The notes: generated from the sequence alone by a model not told the origin. Positions 8,297-18,234 are shown, counted from the first letter of the stretch. The stretch: DNA of 41,163 nt from Planctomycetia bacterium (GCA_021413585.1 JAIOQB010000027.1:1-41163), one strand, 5' to 3'. Made by a program: numbers and translations.

Positions 8297-8535
8297 GCCG
8301 TCCCGGAGGGACGCCCGACAGAAGCTCAGCGATTTATCGCTGGGTAGTGATGCACGTGAAGTTCGACTGCGTCCCGTAGGGACGCTTGAAAACAATGTAC
8401 ACGATACAGACTCGTGCGAGCCCGAAGTCGTTCACAGCGAAAGTTCAGGCGTCCCTCCGGGACGCACTGGCACTGAGGTGAAACGCGAACCCAGCGATGA
8501 ATCGCTGGGCTATTTTCAATGGTCCCTACGGGACC
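8297..8535. repeat. Cluster of GCGTCCC..GGGACGC and CAGCGAT..ATCGCTG hairpins
   Basis: Hairpins with GCGTCCC-type stems lie at about 8297-8314, 8369-8385, 8449-8465 and 8521-8535, with loops varying between GTA and CTCC-like forms. Between them are CAGCGATTTATCGCTGGG (8328-8344) and CCCAGCGATGAATCGCTGGG (8490-8509). No coding sequence was found in 8206-8821. Confidence 0.75.
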
Positions 8536-8596
8536 GAAAATCCATCACACGCCTCTAGTAGCATCACTCTATAGCTACGCCGTACGAATCAGCCTG

Positions 8597-8700
8597 CTTT
8601 GGAGTGCGGCGACTTGTCGCCGCTTTGGCTTTGGCAATCGCTGCGCACTATGCAGCGGACTTTGAAATCCAAAGCGATGACGAGTCATCGCACTCCAAAG
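8597..8700. repeat. Paired palindrome with compensatory arm changes
   Basis: Two 32-nt arms (8597-8628 and 8669-8700) are inverted copies. Both keep CTTTGGAGTGCG on the outside and CGCTTTGG on the inside. The cores differ, GCGACTTGTCGC against ATGACTCGTCAT, but each core is self-complementary. A CCCCGGGC-family arm follows at 8783-8806. Confidence 0.85.
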
Positions 8701-8821
8701 GGCTCGATCACAAAGCAGAGTGGGCGCATGTTTCCGTCCCTCGCTGGCAAATCCCGGCGGCGCTAAGCTGTAGAGCCGGACGACCCCCGGGCAGAGCCCG
8801 GGGCTATGGGGCGGCGCTCTC

Positions 8822-9151
8822 TCAACCCTTCGCTTCATCGATGGCGGCCTGCAAGCGGCTCTTGGGCTGCACGCCCACCATCCGCTCGACCACTTCGCCC
8901 CCTTTGAAGATCATCAGCGTGGGGATGCTGCTGACGCCGTAGTTCTGGGCGGCGTCGGGGTTGTTGTCGATGTTGATCTTGGCGACCTTCAGCGAACCCT
9001 TGTTCTCCGCGGCCAGCTCCTCGACCATCGGGGCGATCATCCGGCAGGGGCCGCACCAGGGGGCCCAGAAGTCGACCAGCACCGGCTGCTCCGACTTGAG
9101 CACATCCGAATCAAAGCTTTTGTCAGTAATTTCAGCGACCATTCCAGCCAT
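8822..9151 (-). CDS. trxA: Thioredoxin
   Basis: A 109-residue thioredoxin with the active site WCGPC at residues 32-36 (Cys33 and Cys36), preceded by VLVDFWAP. The cis-Pro is in SSIPTLMIFKGG at about residue 76. This is a full-length cytosolic disulphide reductase that would be recharged by thioredoxin reductase, which is not in the window. A strong GAGGAG Shine-Dalgarno lies 8 nt before the ATG. The leader contains a GCCCGCGCGAGCGGGC hairpin at 9183-9198. The remaining upstream region to 9445 shows nothing else I can support. Confidence 0.97.
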   Translation of the reverse strand: MAGMVAEITDKSFDSDVLKSEQPVLVDFWAPWCGPCRMIAPMVEELAAENKGSLKVAKINIDNNPDAAQNYGVSSIPTLMIFKGGEVVERMVGVQPKSRLQAAIDEAKG

Positions 9152-9432
9152 CGTTCGTTCTCCTCAAAGCGGTGTGACGCACAGCCCGCGCGAGCGGGCC
9201 GCGGCGTCGTTAAGTCTTGCAAGTGGTTTGGTTGTAGTGTACTACGTATCGGATGTAATCGGCGTTCGGCGGCAGGCGGCATGAGCCGGCCCTGCCAGCA
9301 CTCCCAGCGTGCCGAGCGGGGAATTATAGGGGCGGTGAAGGCAAAGTGTCAACGAATGGGCAGGATACGGGTAATCGTGGCTCAGCCAGACGAGTTACCT
9401 TGCATTGTTCGCAGCACATAGCCGCAACTTGC

Positions 9433-9438
9433 TAGAAT
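9433..9438 (+). promoter_or_regulatory. -10 element TAGAAT, leaderless configuration
   Basis: TAGAAT is preceded by TTGC and ends 7 nt before the ATG at 9446. That distance puts the transcription start at or next to the start codon. No obvious -35 was identified. Confidence 0.45.
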
Positions 9439-9445
9439 TAGGGGC

Positions 9446-9787
9446 ATGGAAGAGAACCCCTGCCAGCCGCCGAAGGGTGCGGAGACCTCGCGAATAATGC
9501 TCCGTTTTCGATTCCGCCTCATAACGCTTTTTGTGGCCATAGCGATAGCGACGGTTGTGGCGTTATATGCGGGCAGCTACTACCACCTGTCACGACGAGG
9601 ACTGCGGGAAGCGAAGGTTAGTGGCCTGCCAGGGTTTCTTTACGTTCCAACAGCCGAAGCGGTTGCAACGCACGATCTTTCCACCCACCACTTTCTCTAT
9701 TGGTTCTACGCGCCCGCGAACTGGGTGGACCGCGAGTTTTTTGGAGGCGAGTATCCGGTAGGAAGCATACTGTGGGATCTTCAGTAA
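9446..9787 (+). CDS. Small single-pass membrane protein
   Basis: A 113-residue protein. At about 18-43, MLRFRFRLITLFVAIAIATV is a basic stretch leading into one transmembrane helix, the same N-terminal style as the proteins at 3493, 9833 and 24556. The remainder is an aromatic-rich soluble tail (HHFLYWFYAPANWVDREFF) with no recognisable domain. The ATG is 7 nt after a TAGAAT hexamer, so the mRNA may be leaderless. A weak purine run (AGGGG) overlaps the same place. Function unknown; probably a planctomycete-specific family. Confidence 0.6.
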   Translation: MEENPCQPPKGAETSRIMLRFRFRLITLFVAIAIATVVALYAGSYYHLSRRGLREAKVSGLPGFLYVPTAEAVATHDLSTHHFLYWFYAPANWVDREFFGGEYPVGSILWDLQ

Positions 9788-9832
9788 ATGAGGCACTTTA
9801 GATTGCCAGCGATTAGTTTGAACGAGTAGCTC

Positions 9833-10096
9833 ATGCCCCGCTTCCAGTTCACGATCCGCGGAATGCTCTGGGCCACGTTCTGGGCGGCGGTGAGTATGGC
9901 ATCGTGGGCGGTGTGGTTCAGGTCAGAACGACCCTCAAGCGAAATGTTCGCTTTCGTATTTCTTGGGATCGTTAGTCCGGCATTGGCAATAGCGCCCTTG
10001 GTCAGCCGAAACAAACTCGCGATCTGCGTGGCTATCGAGATATGGGTCGTCTTGGCCTTGATTGCGTCAAAGTTTCTGACCGAGGCGGGAATTTGA
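9833..10096 (+). CDS. Small multi-pass membrane protein (RFQFTIRGMLWATFW family)
   Basis: An 87-residue, mostly hydrophobic protein with three likely membrane helices (about 8-29, 37-57 and 62-82). It begins MPRFQFTIRGMLWATFWAAV. The pseudogene starting at 10150 repeats this block almost exactly at DNA level, so the pair arose by duplication. The gene lies 45 nt after the preceding small membrane gene. No Shine-Dalgarno is visible. Function unknown; the N-terminal motif is one I associate with planctomycete membrane proteins. Confidence 0.65.
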   Translation: MPRFQFTIRGMLWATFWAAVSMASWAVWFRSERPSSEMFAFVFLGIVSPALAIAPLVSRNKLAICVAIEIWVVLALIASKFLTEAGI

Positions 10097-10137
10097 TTCT
10101 CAGCGAAAGCAACTTCTTAGGCCATTCGCATCTTTGC

Positions 10138-10143
10138 TAAAAT
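10138..10143 (+). promoter_or_regulatory. -10 element TAAAAT before the broken paralogue
   Basis: TTTGCTAAAATT closely resembles the TTGCTAGAATT upstream of the gene at 9446. It ends 6 nt before the ATG at 10150, so the promoter arrangement appears to have been copied with the gene family. Confidence 0.4.
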
Positions 10144-10149
10144 TGGAAC

Positions 10150-10404
10150 ATGGAAAATACCCGCTTCCAATTCACGCTCCGCGGACTGCTCTGGGCCACG
10201 TTCTGAGTGGCGGTTGGGTTGGCACTTGTTCGGGCGATATTCCACACACAACTAGGAGGTGTAATGACCGCGCTCATGGCAGGTTCCTGCGCGGTAATTG
10301 GAGCGCAACTGGGATACCCCAAGGCCGGATTGGTTACGGGAGCAGTCATTGTCATCCTGGGCAATGTGGTCTTGGCGATTTTCTCTGCCCAATTACAACT
10401 GTAA
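10150..10404 (+). pseudogene. Broken paralogue of the 9833 membrane protein (in-frame TGA)
   Basis: Translation begins MENTRFQFTLRGLLWATF and then meets TGA at 10204-10206, exactly where the paralogue has TGG (Trp of ATFWAAV). The same frame continues open to 10404 with hydrophobic sequence (VAVGLALVRAIF... and GLVTGAVIVILGNVVLAIF), so the stop is the only visible lesion. A GTG follows the TGA directly, so reinitiation could give a 65-residue protein. Intact, it would be 84 residues with about three membrane helices. A recent nonsense mutation, readthrough or a sequencing error are all possible. Confidence 0.7.
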
Positions 10405-10512
10405 GATACTCCCAAGTCCCTTCTCGCCTGTGTTCCCAACCCCCACCCCGTTATACTGTCTACCCGCGGGCCGAAGGGTTTCGGCCGCGGTTCTCTCCAC
10501 TCGGTCGGTGCC

Positions 10513-11343
<831 letters not shown>

Positions 11344-11792
11344 CGATATAAGCCGCCCCCGCCCCCACCCCGAGCCACGGGGTTTGTCCCCGTGGAAACC
11401 GCGTGCGTGGCGCTGAGCGTCGCGCCGCGAAGTGAAGCCCCAAACGATGATGCGGGCAGATGAGCCGTCATCGATTGTGATTGTATGGGCAGCGCGTTAT
11501 CTTCCCCCGACTGCTCCCTGAAAGGGGGCTTTTCTCTGGGCAGCGCTGCGCTCTGCCCCAGGCAGGCGGCGCTCGAGCAGTGCGACCCCTGGCGGAGCCC
11601 GGGACGATGGCGCGCATCGCGCCAGCACCGCTATCGCCCCAAACTGGCCTTTCGACGCCGCGGGCGATTTTGGTACTAGGGGGCCGCACAAATCCTCGCG
11701 GGAGCATTGCGCGAGGGGTTTGCCGTGCGCGGGCGCGGCGAAGGACGTGCGTTTCCCATCTTTTCGGCCCTTCATGGGCGGGACAGCGATTC
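11344..11792. other. Gene-free stretch with hairpin and repeat fragments
   Basis: A hairpin CCACGGGGTTTGTCCCCGTGG lies at 11375-11395, just after the PSP1 gene, and recurs with one change at 31928-31948. At 11516-11580 there is a GGGCAGCGCTGCGCTCTGCCC palindrome related to the TGGGGC..GCCCCAG family. An open frame runs through this region into the next gene, but its translation is Arg/Pro-rich noise before the signal peptide at 11793. Confidence 0.6.
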
Positions 11793-14222
11793 ATGAAACG
11801 CCTGACTGTTCGACTGACGTTGCTGAGCCTTGTCGTGGCGCTGGGTTTGATTGCCATCGCCCAGGCGCAGCGCACCCTGTCCAAGCCGATCACTCCCAGC
11901 GACGCCAACGCGGCCGCCGCTTCCACGACGCCCGACGGCGAGCTGCCCGCCCTGGCCGATGCGGCGTCGGATCCCAAATCGGAATCCAAAGATCTCGTTT
12001 CAAGAGCCCTCACGGGCACTCCATTGATGCCAAAGGCCCCCCAGCCGTTGTCGCCGCCCATTTCGCCGCCAGCCCCGCCTTCGCTCAGCCGCGCCGGTGG
12101 AGATCCGTTCGCCAAGAGCCGGTTGATGGACGACGTCGCCGGCCCGGGTGCCGAAAACGCGCCGCCGAGTCGCTACCCGGCCGTTGAAGCGGCCGCCGCG
12201 AAGTCCGACTCTCCTGCAGCGGCTGCCGAAGACGCGAATCCGCTGCGCCGCCCCGCGCCACCCAATGCCGCGCCCGCGCCTCGCCTATTGAAAGATCAAT
12301 ACGTCGCTCCCGTGGCGCACGAAGAGCCGGCCGAAGTTCAACCGTCTGTCGCTTCCAAGGCCGCTGCCACTGCCGCCGCCGCGCGTCGCGATCCGTTTGG
12401 CCGCGCGCCGCTGAAAGCGCCAGGCGACCAGCTGAAAGCGCCGGGCGATCCGCACAAAGCGCCAGGCGATGGCCCCAAGCCCGCGACCCCGCTCGATCGA
12501 TACTCGCAGTCCGACGCTCGCGATGCCGGCGCTGCCGCCGCGCCGCGCAAGCTGGCGGACCCGAGCGCGCTGGCCATCGACGATCGGTACACTCAGCGCA
12601 ACGCCAAAGCAACCGAAGAATCCACTTCCGTATTAGCCGGCCGCGCCAACGACGCGGCCATGCCCGGCCAGCCGCCGGCAGAACTGCCGCGAGACGATTC
12701 GCCGCGGGCACTCTCCCCCAGCGGCAGCCGACGTCCGGGACTCTCCGGCAGTGCCTTGGGTGCCGGCGCCGCGGCGGGCATCGGCTCGGCCATTGGTTCG
12801 CGCAGCGCCACACCGCTCGATCCGGCGGCCGCTCGCCCCGGAAGCCATCAACTCGACGGCCTGCAAGCGCCGCAAGTGACGATTCAAAAAGTGGCCCCGC
12901 CGGAAATCCAAGTCGGCAAGCCGGCCACGTTCCAGATTATCGTCCGCAACACGGGCACCATTCCCGCCCGCGACGTGCTGGTGCGCGACGCCGTGCCCGA
13001 GGGGACCTCGCTGATTGCCACCACCCCGCCAGCCGCCAACGACGAAGGTCAAATCCGCTGGCAGCTAGGCACGCTGGCCGCCGGCGTCGAGAAAACGCTC
13101 ACACTCAAGGTGATGCCGCAGGCGGAAGGAGAGATCGGCAGCGTGGCCACCGTGTCGTTCCAGGCCGAAGCCTCCGCCCGCTCCACCTCGACCAAGCCGG
13201 AACTGGTCATCGAGGTCAGCGGACCGAAAAAAGTCATGATCGGCGAGACCGCCACGCTTTCCATTCGCATCGCGAATCCCGGCACCGGTGTGGCGTCGGG
13301 TGTAATCCTCCATCAAACGCTGCCGCCGCAACTAAAACATGCCTCCGGCAGCGAGCTGGAGTTCGAGGTGGGTGATCTGCGTCCCAAGGAATCGCGCCAG
13401 GTGGACCTGACCGTCACCACGGTCGGGGCCGGACAAGTGATCAATCAGATCACCGCCCGTGGGGAAGGAACTCTCGCCGCCGCCGCCAAGGAGGAGTTCG
13501 AGGTGCTCTCTCCCGCTTTGGAATTGACGCTGACCGGGCCGAAGCGGCGGTTCTTGGAGCGGCAAGCCAGCTACACTGTGTCGATCGCCAATCCGGGTAC
13601 CGCGGCGGCCAAAGACGTCGAGCTGGTGTCGCACTTGCCCAAGGGGATGAAGTTCGTCTCCGCCAACAACTCGGGGCGCTACGATCAGCAAACGCACAGC
13701 GTCTACTGGAGCCTGGCCGAGCTGCCGCAGGGAGAATCGGGCAGCGTCAAGCTGGTGACGATGCCGGTCGAGGCCGGAGAGCAGAACCTGATCATCGAAG
13801 GGCATGCCAGCCAGAACATCACGCAGAAGCACGAAGAGAAAATCAACGTCGACAGCGTGGCCGACGTGATGTTCGACGTCGCCCAGGCCTCCAACCCGAT
13901 CGAAGTTGGCGGCGAAACGACATACGAGATTCGCGTGATCAACCAGGGGACGAAAGCGGCCGACAACATTCGCCTGGTGGCGATCATCCCGCGCGAGTTG
14001 AAGGCCCTCTCGGCCGACGGCCCCACGCCCGGCACGGTCGAAGGAGACCGCGTCGTGTTCGAGCCCCTCTCCCGACTGGCGCCGAAGGTCGACACGACCT
14101 ACCGCATCCGCGTCCAAGCCGCCACCGCCGGCGACCACCGCGTGCGGATCCAACTGCAAACCGACGACATGAACGCCCCGGTGACGAAGGAAGAGAGCAC
14201 CCGGGTGTATGCGGACCGGTAA
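11793..14222 (+). CDS. Secreted protein with four DUF11-type conserved repeats
   Basis: An 809-residue exported protein. The signal peptide is MKRLTVRLTLLSLVVALGLI... with a likely cleavage site after AQA at about residue 26. Residues 30-345 are a Pro/Ala-rich low-complexity spacer with small repeats such as KAPGD. From about 355 to the end there are four Ig-like repeats of the DUF11/TIGR01451 type, with phrases such as PATFQIIVRNTGTIPARDVLV, TATLSIRIANPGTGVASGVI, ASYTVSIANPGTAAAKDVEL and TTYEIRVINQGTKAADNIRL. Such repeats occur in bacterial surface proteins. A structural or cell-wall role is inferred. The start at 11793 is chosen because the signal peptide begins there. Confidence 0.88.
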   Translation: MKRLTVRLTLLSLVVALGLIAIAQAQRTLSKPITPSDANAAAASTTPDGELPALADAASDPKSESKDLVSRALTGTPLMPKAPQPLSPPISPPAPPSLSRAGGDPFAKSRLMDDVAGPGAENAPPSRYPAVEAAAAKSDSPAAAAEDANPLRRPAPPNAAPAPRLLKDQYVAPVAHEEPAEVQPSVASKAAATAAAARRDPFGRAPLKAPGDQLKAPGDPHKAPGDGPKPATPLDRYSQSDARDAGAAAAPRKLADPSALAIDDRYTQRNAKATEESTSVLAGRANDAAMPGQPPAELPRDDSPRALSPSGSRRPGLSGSALGAGAAAGIGSAIGSRSATPLDPAAARPGSHQLDGLQAPQVTIQKVAPPEIQVGKPATFQIIVRNTGTIPARDVLVRDAVPEGTSLIATTPPAANDEGQIRWQLGTLAAGVEKTLTLKVMPQAEGEIGSVATVSFQAEASARSTSTKPELVIEVSGPKKVMIGETATLSIRIANPGTGVASGVILHQTLPPQLKHASGSELEFEVGDLRPKESRQVDLTVTTVGAGQVINQITARGEGTLAAAAKEEFEVLSPALELTLTGPKRRFLERQASYTVSIANPGTAAAKDVELVSHLPKGMKFVSANNSGRYDQQTHSVYWSLAELPQGESGSVKLVTMPVEAGEQNLIIEGHASQNITQKHEEKINVDSVADVMFDVAQASNPIEVGGETTYEIRVINQGTKAADNIRLVAIIPRELKALSADGPTPGTVEGDRVVFEPLSRLAPKVDTTYRIRVQAATAGDHRVRIQLQTDDMNAPVTKEESTRVYADR

Positions 14223-14644
14223 GCGGATTTGCGAATTGCGATTGTCGATGTGCGATTGGAAGTGCGGCCACGACAGTTGTCACTAGCCCGACGCGCCAGC
14301 GAGGGGGCACTGCTCTGTGCCACAATCCTTGGATTATGCCTCTCCTTTTTGTGCTTTTTTGTGCGGTTTCGTGGCCAAAAGAAAGACGGACAGTTTTTGG
14401 CCACAAAAAACACAAAAGACACAAAAAGAATTTGTGGCGAGGAGTGGGTTGAATAGTGCCCATCACGCTGAAGCGTGATGCGCCGTGTCCCACGGGCAGA
14501 GTGATAACCATCCTCACGCGGAGCGTGAGGGGTACTTTGCGCTCCTTGACCGGAGCGGTTTGCTGGTGGAGACTGATATTCGTGGGCAATCGCTCAAAGT
14601 AGCGACCCAAGGGATGACAGTCGCCAGCGATTCTTTCCTCTCTC
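14223..14644. repeat. Gene-free stretch with AT-rich and GC-rich inverted repeats
   Basis: At 14343-14430 an AT-rich inverted repeat of the TTTTTGTGC...CACAAAAAA type (arms GTGGCCAAAA and TTTTGGCCAC) resembles the one at 1262-1316. Hairpins CATCACGCTGAAGCGTGATG (about 14462-14481) and CCTCACGCGGAGCGTGAGG (about 14513-14532) follow. The second, including its flank GGGTACTTTG, recurs exactly at about 21626-21653. Confidence 0.7.
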
Positions 14645-15775
14645 ATGCAAATCAAGTTTGAATGCCCCGCGGGGCACCGACTTCACGCGCGCGCCAAGAA
14701 GGCGGGCACGCGGGTGACCTGCCCGGCGTGCGGCGCCGAGGTGCTGGTGCCCGAGGTTCACGAGCGGCCGCTGGCGGCGCCGCAGCAATCCGCGCCGGCC
14801 GCCTCGCAGCCGAGCCATCTTTCGCCCGAGTCGCCGATTTCAAACTCCGGCCTGGTGGTTCCCTCGTCGTCCGAATCGACGGTGCTTGCGTCGCCGTCTG
14901 CCTCGGCGGAGCAACCGCTGATTGCACCCGAGCGGCCGACGGCCGAGTCGAGTGCCGCAGCCACGGCCAACGCGACCGCGAGAGCAGCGGCGCTGACCAA
15001 GCGTCCGGCGCAGGCCCCTTCCACGCGGCGCGAGGCAGTCTCTGGCGGCACAGGATCGGGCAGCGGTTCGGACAGCGGCGCCGGAGCGTCCTCCTCCGGC
15101 AGCGCCGTGGGAAGCGGCAGCAAGTCAGGCAGTAGCACCGGAAGCGGCGCATCGCGACGCCGCAGCGGCCCCCCGCCGCTGCCGCAGGTTCGACCCGACG
15201 ACGGGCCGGTCTCTCCGCTGCGCGAACGCTGGGCCGCCGAGGCGGCGGCGTTGGCTCAAGGACGCACCAAGTCAGCCACAGGGAAGGGGCCTCCGCCGTT
15301 GCCGGCCGCTGGCGCGATCGAGCCAACCGCGCACCGCGCCGGCTATCAACCGGATCGCACTCAGGTGCGTGCCGTCCATCGATTGGGCCTGGTGATGGCG
15401 CTGGTCACACTGCTGCAAATTGTCCCGGCCGTGCGGCATGTGTCGTTCGTTGGCGCGCCGCTGTGGGCACAACTGCTGTTGGTCATGTCGGGACTTCAAT
15501 TGGCGTACGTCGTGTGGACGGTGACAATGCCCGACTGGAGCACGGTGCTCACCAGCATGCTGGTGTACGCCGCCGTGGCCGCCGTGTTCGGCGGCGTGCT
15601 GGTGGCGGGCCTGCTCACGTCGCCGGGGCAAGAAATGATCTTCGGCCTGGGCGAACTCCGCTGGCCGGCCATCGGCTGGTCCGCCGTGCTGATGCTGCTG
15701 GCCCTGCTGGCCGCGGGAGGATGTGGGCGGCTGGGTTTGGCCTGGCACAGGTCGTATTGGGCCGCGGCCCGCTGA
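14645..15775 (+). CDS. Zinc-ribbon plus multi-pass membrane protein
   Basis: A 376-residue protein. The N-terminus has a CPAGH...CPACG zinc-ribbon-like module (residues 7-29), as in many planctomycete regulatory or membrane proteins. Residues about 40-245 are low complexity, rich in Ala, Ser, Gly and Pro, with a Ser-Gly tract (GSGSGSDSGAGASSSGS). The C-terminal 130 residues contain four predicted transmembrane helices (about 250-266, 275-292, 302-325 and 340-362). The ATG at 14645 starts directly with the zinc module; no clear Shine-Dalgarno is seen. No specific function can be assigned. Confidence 0.75.
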   Translation: MQIKFECPAGHRLHARAKKAGTRVTCPACGAEVLVPEVHERPLAAPQQSAPAASQPSHLSPESPISNSGLVVPSSSESTVLASPSASAEQPLIAPERPTAESSAAATANATARAAALTKRPAQAPSTRREAVSGGTGSGSGSDSGAGASSSGSAVGSGSKSGSSTGSGASRRRSGPPPLPQVRPDDGPVSPLRERWAAEAAALAQGRTKSATGKGPPPLPAAGAIEPTAHRAGYQPDRTQVRAVHRLGLVMALVTLLQIVPAVRHVSFVGAPLWAQLLLVMSGLQLAYVVWTVTMPDWSTVLTSMLVYAAVAAVFGGVLVAGLLTSPGQEMIFGLGELRWPAIGWSAVLMLLALLAAGGCGRLGLAWHRSYWAAAR

Positions 15776-15881
15776 ACAGCACCAACCGGGTGCCTTGGGT
15801 GCCGAACGGGTTGGCGGCGCCGGCACTGGCAAAGCCAGTGGCACACGAAAGGAGCAAGGCAGGGACGATGTTATTGGTACT

Positions 15882-15909
15882 GAAAGCCGATAGCTGATAG
15901 CCGACGGCC
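15882..15909. repeat. Four tandem 7-nt GAYAGCY-like units
   Basis: Units read GAAAGCC, GATAGCT, GATAGCC, GACGGCC. The array ends 5 nt beyond the stop codon of the PIN-TRAM gene, the same placement as at the Nudix gene (1491-1518). Confidence 0.75.
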
Positions 15910-15914
15910 CTCCC

Positions 15915-16967
15915 TCACACCGGCGATTCGCACTTGCCGAACACCATCCGCCCGGCGCTGGTTTGCAGCACGCTGGTCACGGTGATATGCACGTCGCGGT
16001 TGATGTACTCGCGGCCCCCTTCGATGACGATCATCGTGCCGTCGTCGAGGTAGCCTACGCCTTGGCCCGGCTCTTCGCCTGCCTTCACCACGCGGACGTC
16101 GATCGTCTCGCCCGGCAGGAACACGGGCTTCAGTGCGTTGGCCAGGTCGTTGAGGTTCACTACGCCCACGCCGTGCAGCCGGGCGACTTTGTTGAGGTTG
16201 TAGTCGTTCGTGACGACTTTGGCATTGAGGTTCTTGGCCAGCAGCACCAGCTTCAGATCGACCGATTGGCCGGCCAGTTCGGCCGGCTCGCGATCCATCA
16301 CCTGCAAGTCCACCTTAGGGTTGTTCCGCAGCCGATTGAGGATGTCGAGCCCTCGGCGGCCCCGGGTGCGGCGGAGGCGGTCGGAGCTGTCGGCGATCGC
16401 CTGCAGCTCGTTGACGATGAATCGGGGCATGATCAACTGGCTGTCGAAAATTTCCGTCTCCACCACGTCGGCAATCCGGCCGTCGATCACCACGCTGGTG
16501 TCCAGCACGTACGGCTTGAGCCCTTTGATTTCCTTGCTGAACTCCACGTACGGAATGATGAACCGAAAATCGTCGCGCGTTTGCAGCAGCACGCTGATGC
16601 AGACGTAGCACAGCACCATGCCCAGGATCGCCATCACCTGCACGGCCCGTGGGCTGGTGGCAATGTTCTCCGGCAGCAGCGGGCTCAAAGCCAGCCGCAA
16701 CACATACGTCAGGAACAGCCCGATTAACAGGCCAAAGTACACGGCCGTGATCAGGTCGAGGTGCTTGCGGCTGAAGATCACATCAAACACGATCGTCAGC
16801 AGCGCCACCAGCAACACGCCGAAAAACACCACCCAGGGAACCCAGGCGGGTGTGTTCCCCAACGTGGCGGGCTGAATTAGCCGCACCCCTAGCCCGGCCG
16901 CGACGACCAGGAACAGGATCCGCAGCACCAACAGCGGCAGCTTTTCGATCTGCAAGCGATCAGGCAC
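15915..16967 (-). CDS. PIN-TRAM domain membrane protein (YacL-like)
   Basis: A 350-residue protein. It has four N-terminal transmembrane helices (about 11-30, 42-62, 72-94 and 108-128), then a PIN nuclease domain (153-275) and a TRAM RNA-binding domain (282-344). PIN acidic residues are visible: D156 in VLDTSVVIDGR, E187 in IVNELQAI, D237 in SVDLKL and D255 in VVTNDYNLNKVA. This architecture is that of Bacillus YacL and related membrane PIN-TRAM proteins, which are probable RNA or DNA nucleases. The start is a GTG at 16967. The substrate is unknown. Confidence 0.9.
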   Translation of the reverse strand: MPDRLQIEKLPLLVLRILFLVVAAGLGVRLIQPATLGNTPAWVPWVVFFGVLLVALLTIVFDVIFSRKHLDLITAVYFGLLIGLFLTYVLRLALSPLLPENIATSPRAVQVMAILGMVLCYVCISVLLQTRDDFRFIIPYVEFSKEIKGLKPYVLDTSVVIDGRIADVVETEIFDSQLIMPRFIVNELQAIADSSDRLRRTRGRRGLDILNRLRNNPKVDLQVMDREPAELAGQSVDLKLVLLAKNLNAKVVTNDYNLNKVARLHGVGVVNLNDLANALKPVFLPGETIDVRVVKAGEEPGQGVGYLDDGTMIVIEGGREYINRDVHITVTSVLQTSAGRMVFGKCESPV

Positions 16968-17103
16968 AGGACACTCGATAGGCAGGGGGAAAACGACGGC
17001 GGGAAGGCACCCATTCTAGGGGGCGGAGCGGGGCTTTTCCAGTGCCGCTGGCTGAGCCGATGGTGGATGTGGGATGGAGGATTGAGGATGAACTGGCGGT
17101 TTA

Positions 17104-18234
17104 TTACGTCGTCGTTTCCCCACCATCGCCGCACAACCGCCGATGCTCCCGCAACGCGAACCGGTCGGTCATCCCCGCCAGGTAGTCCGCCACGCTCCGC
17201 TTGGCCCCGGCCGAATCGCGGCGGGCGGCGAAGCTCCCGGGTAGCAACTCGGGCCGCGCGATGAGCATATCGAACATCTCGCGCAGGCTGCGCTGTACGC
17301 GCACCCGCGTGGCCAGCACCGTCGGATGCCGGTACACGCGATCGTACAGAAACTTCTCCAGCGCCTGCTTCTCCGCCGCCACGGCCGGATCGGGGCCGAC
17401 GAGCCTAGGCAGCCGCCGCACCGCCGCAGGGTTGGCCGGCACCATTTCCGCCAGCCGAGCGGTCGTGGCGGAGAGGATCTGGCTGACTTGCGAATCGATC
17501 AATTCGTGCACGAGGGCCCGCCGCAGCGTGGCGTCGTCCAGATCGGCGTGGCGGCGGCGGACGCGCGCGGCCGCGTCGCGCCACAGCGGCACGCTCAGCA
17601 GCTCATCGAGCGTGACCAGTCCCAGCTCCAGCGCGTCGTCGGCGTCGTGCGCGTCGTACGCCACGCTGTCGGCCGCATCGACCACTTGGGATTCCAGCAG
17701 CGGGCTGAAGATGGCGGTCTCCTTGTCTGCCCGCGATTGCTGTCCTTCGAGGACTTCCAGGCTAAGGTTCAAGCCGGGGAAGCCGGCATAGCGGCTCTCC
17801 AGCAACTCGCAGATCCGCAGGGCCTGGCGATTGTGGCTAAAACCCCCTTCATTGCGCAGGCAATCGTTGAGCGTGTCTTCGCCGGCATGGCCGAACGGTG
17901 GATGCCCTAGGTCGTGCGCCAGGGCGAGCGCCTCGATCAGGTCTTCATTGAGCTTCAGCGCCCTGCCCACCGTCCGAGCAATCGACGACACCTCCAGCGT
18001 GTGCGTCAGCCTGGAGCGGTGATAGTCCCCCAACTCGCCCGTGAACACCTGCGTCTTGTGGCTCAAGCGCCGAAACGCCGCGCTGTGCAGAATCCGATCG
18101 CGATCCCGCTGAAACGCCCCCCGATACGGATGCACCGGCTCTGGATACCGCCGCTCCGCCGATGCGCAAGTGTGCATCGCATACGGAGCCAGCAACAGGG
18201 CCTCACGCTGGGCGATGGTTTCGAGGGGGGGCAT
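17104..18234 (-). CDS. dgt: Deoxyguanosinetriphosphate triphosphohydrolase-like protein (HD domain)
   Basis: A 376-residue HD-superfamily dNTPase. The metal-binding set is present: H78 in RLTHTLEV, H107-D108 in AHDLGHPPFGHAGED, and a later Asp in VAYDAHDADD (about 193-200). RLSHKTQVF upstream is typical of the dGTPase family. These enzymes release triphosphate from dGTP or other dNTPs and may limit phage replication in some bacteria. The length suits the short type-2 branch. It is divergent from the restriction-modification gene at 18331, with 96 nt between starts. That proximity is suggestive of defence but is not proof, since the dGTPase has the GC content of the host genome. Confidence 0.92.
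   Translation of the reverse strand: MPPLETIAQREALLLAPYAMHTCASAERRYPEPVHPYRGAFQRDRDRILHSAAFRRLSHKTQVFTGELGDYHRSRLTHTLEVSSIARTVGRALKLNEDLIEALALAHDLGHPPFGHAGEDTLNDCLRNEGGFSHNRQALRICELLESRYAGFPGLNLSLEVLEGQQSRADKETAIFSPLLESQVVDAADSVAYDAHDADDALELGLVTLDELLSVPLWRDAAARVRRRHADLDDATLRRALVHELIDSQVSQILSATTARLAEMVPANPAAVRRLPRLVGPDPAVAAEKQALEKFLYDRVYRHPTVLATRVRVQRSLREMFDMLIARPELLPGSFAARRDSAGAKRSVADYLAGMTDRFALREHRRLCGDGGETTT

Noticed and set aside
8297..8535. CRISPR-like array of short repeats
   Set aside because: The repeats are self-complementary hairpins in mixed orientation and uneven spacing, with no unique spacers of constant length and no cas genes.
11481..11792. N-terminal extension of the DUF11 protein
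   Set aside because: The extension is Arg/Pro-rich, crosses a palindromic repeat and would bury the clear signal peptide starting at 11793.
13332..14159. Minus-strand frame of 275 codons
   Set aside because: It lies opposite the DUF11-repeat protein and has no recognisable motif.
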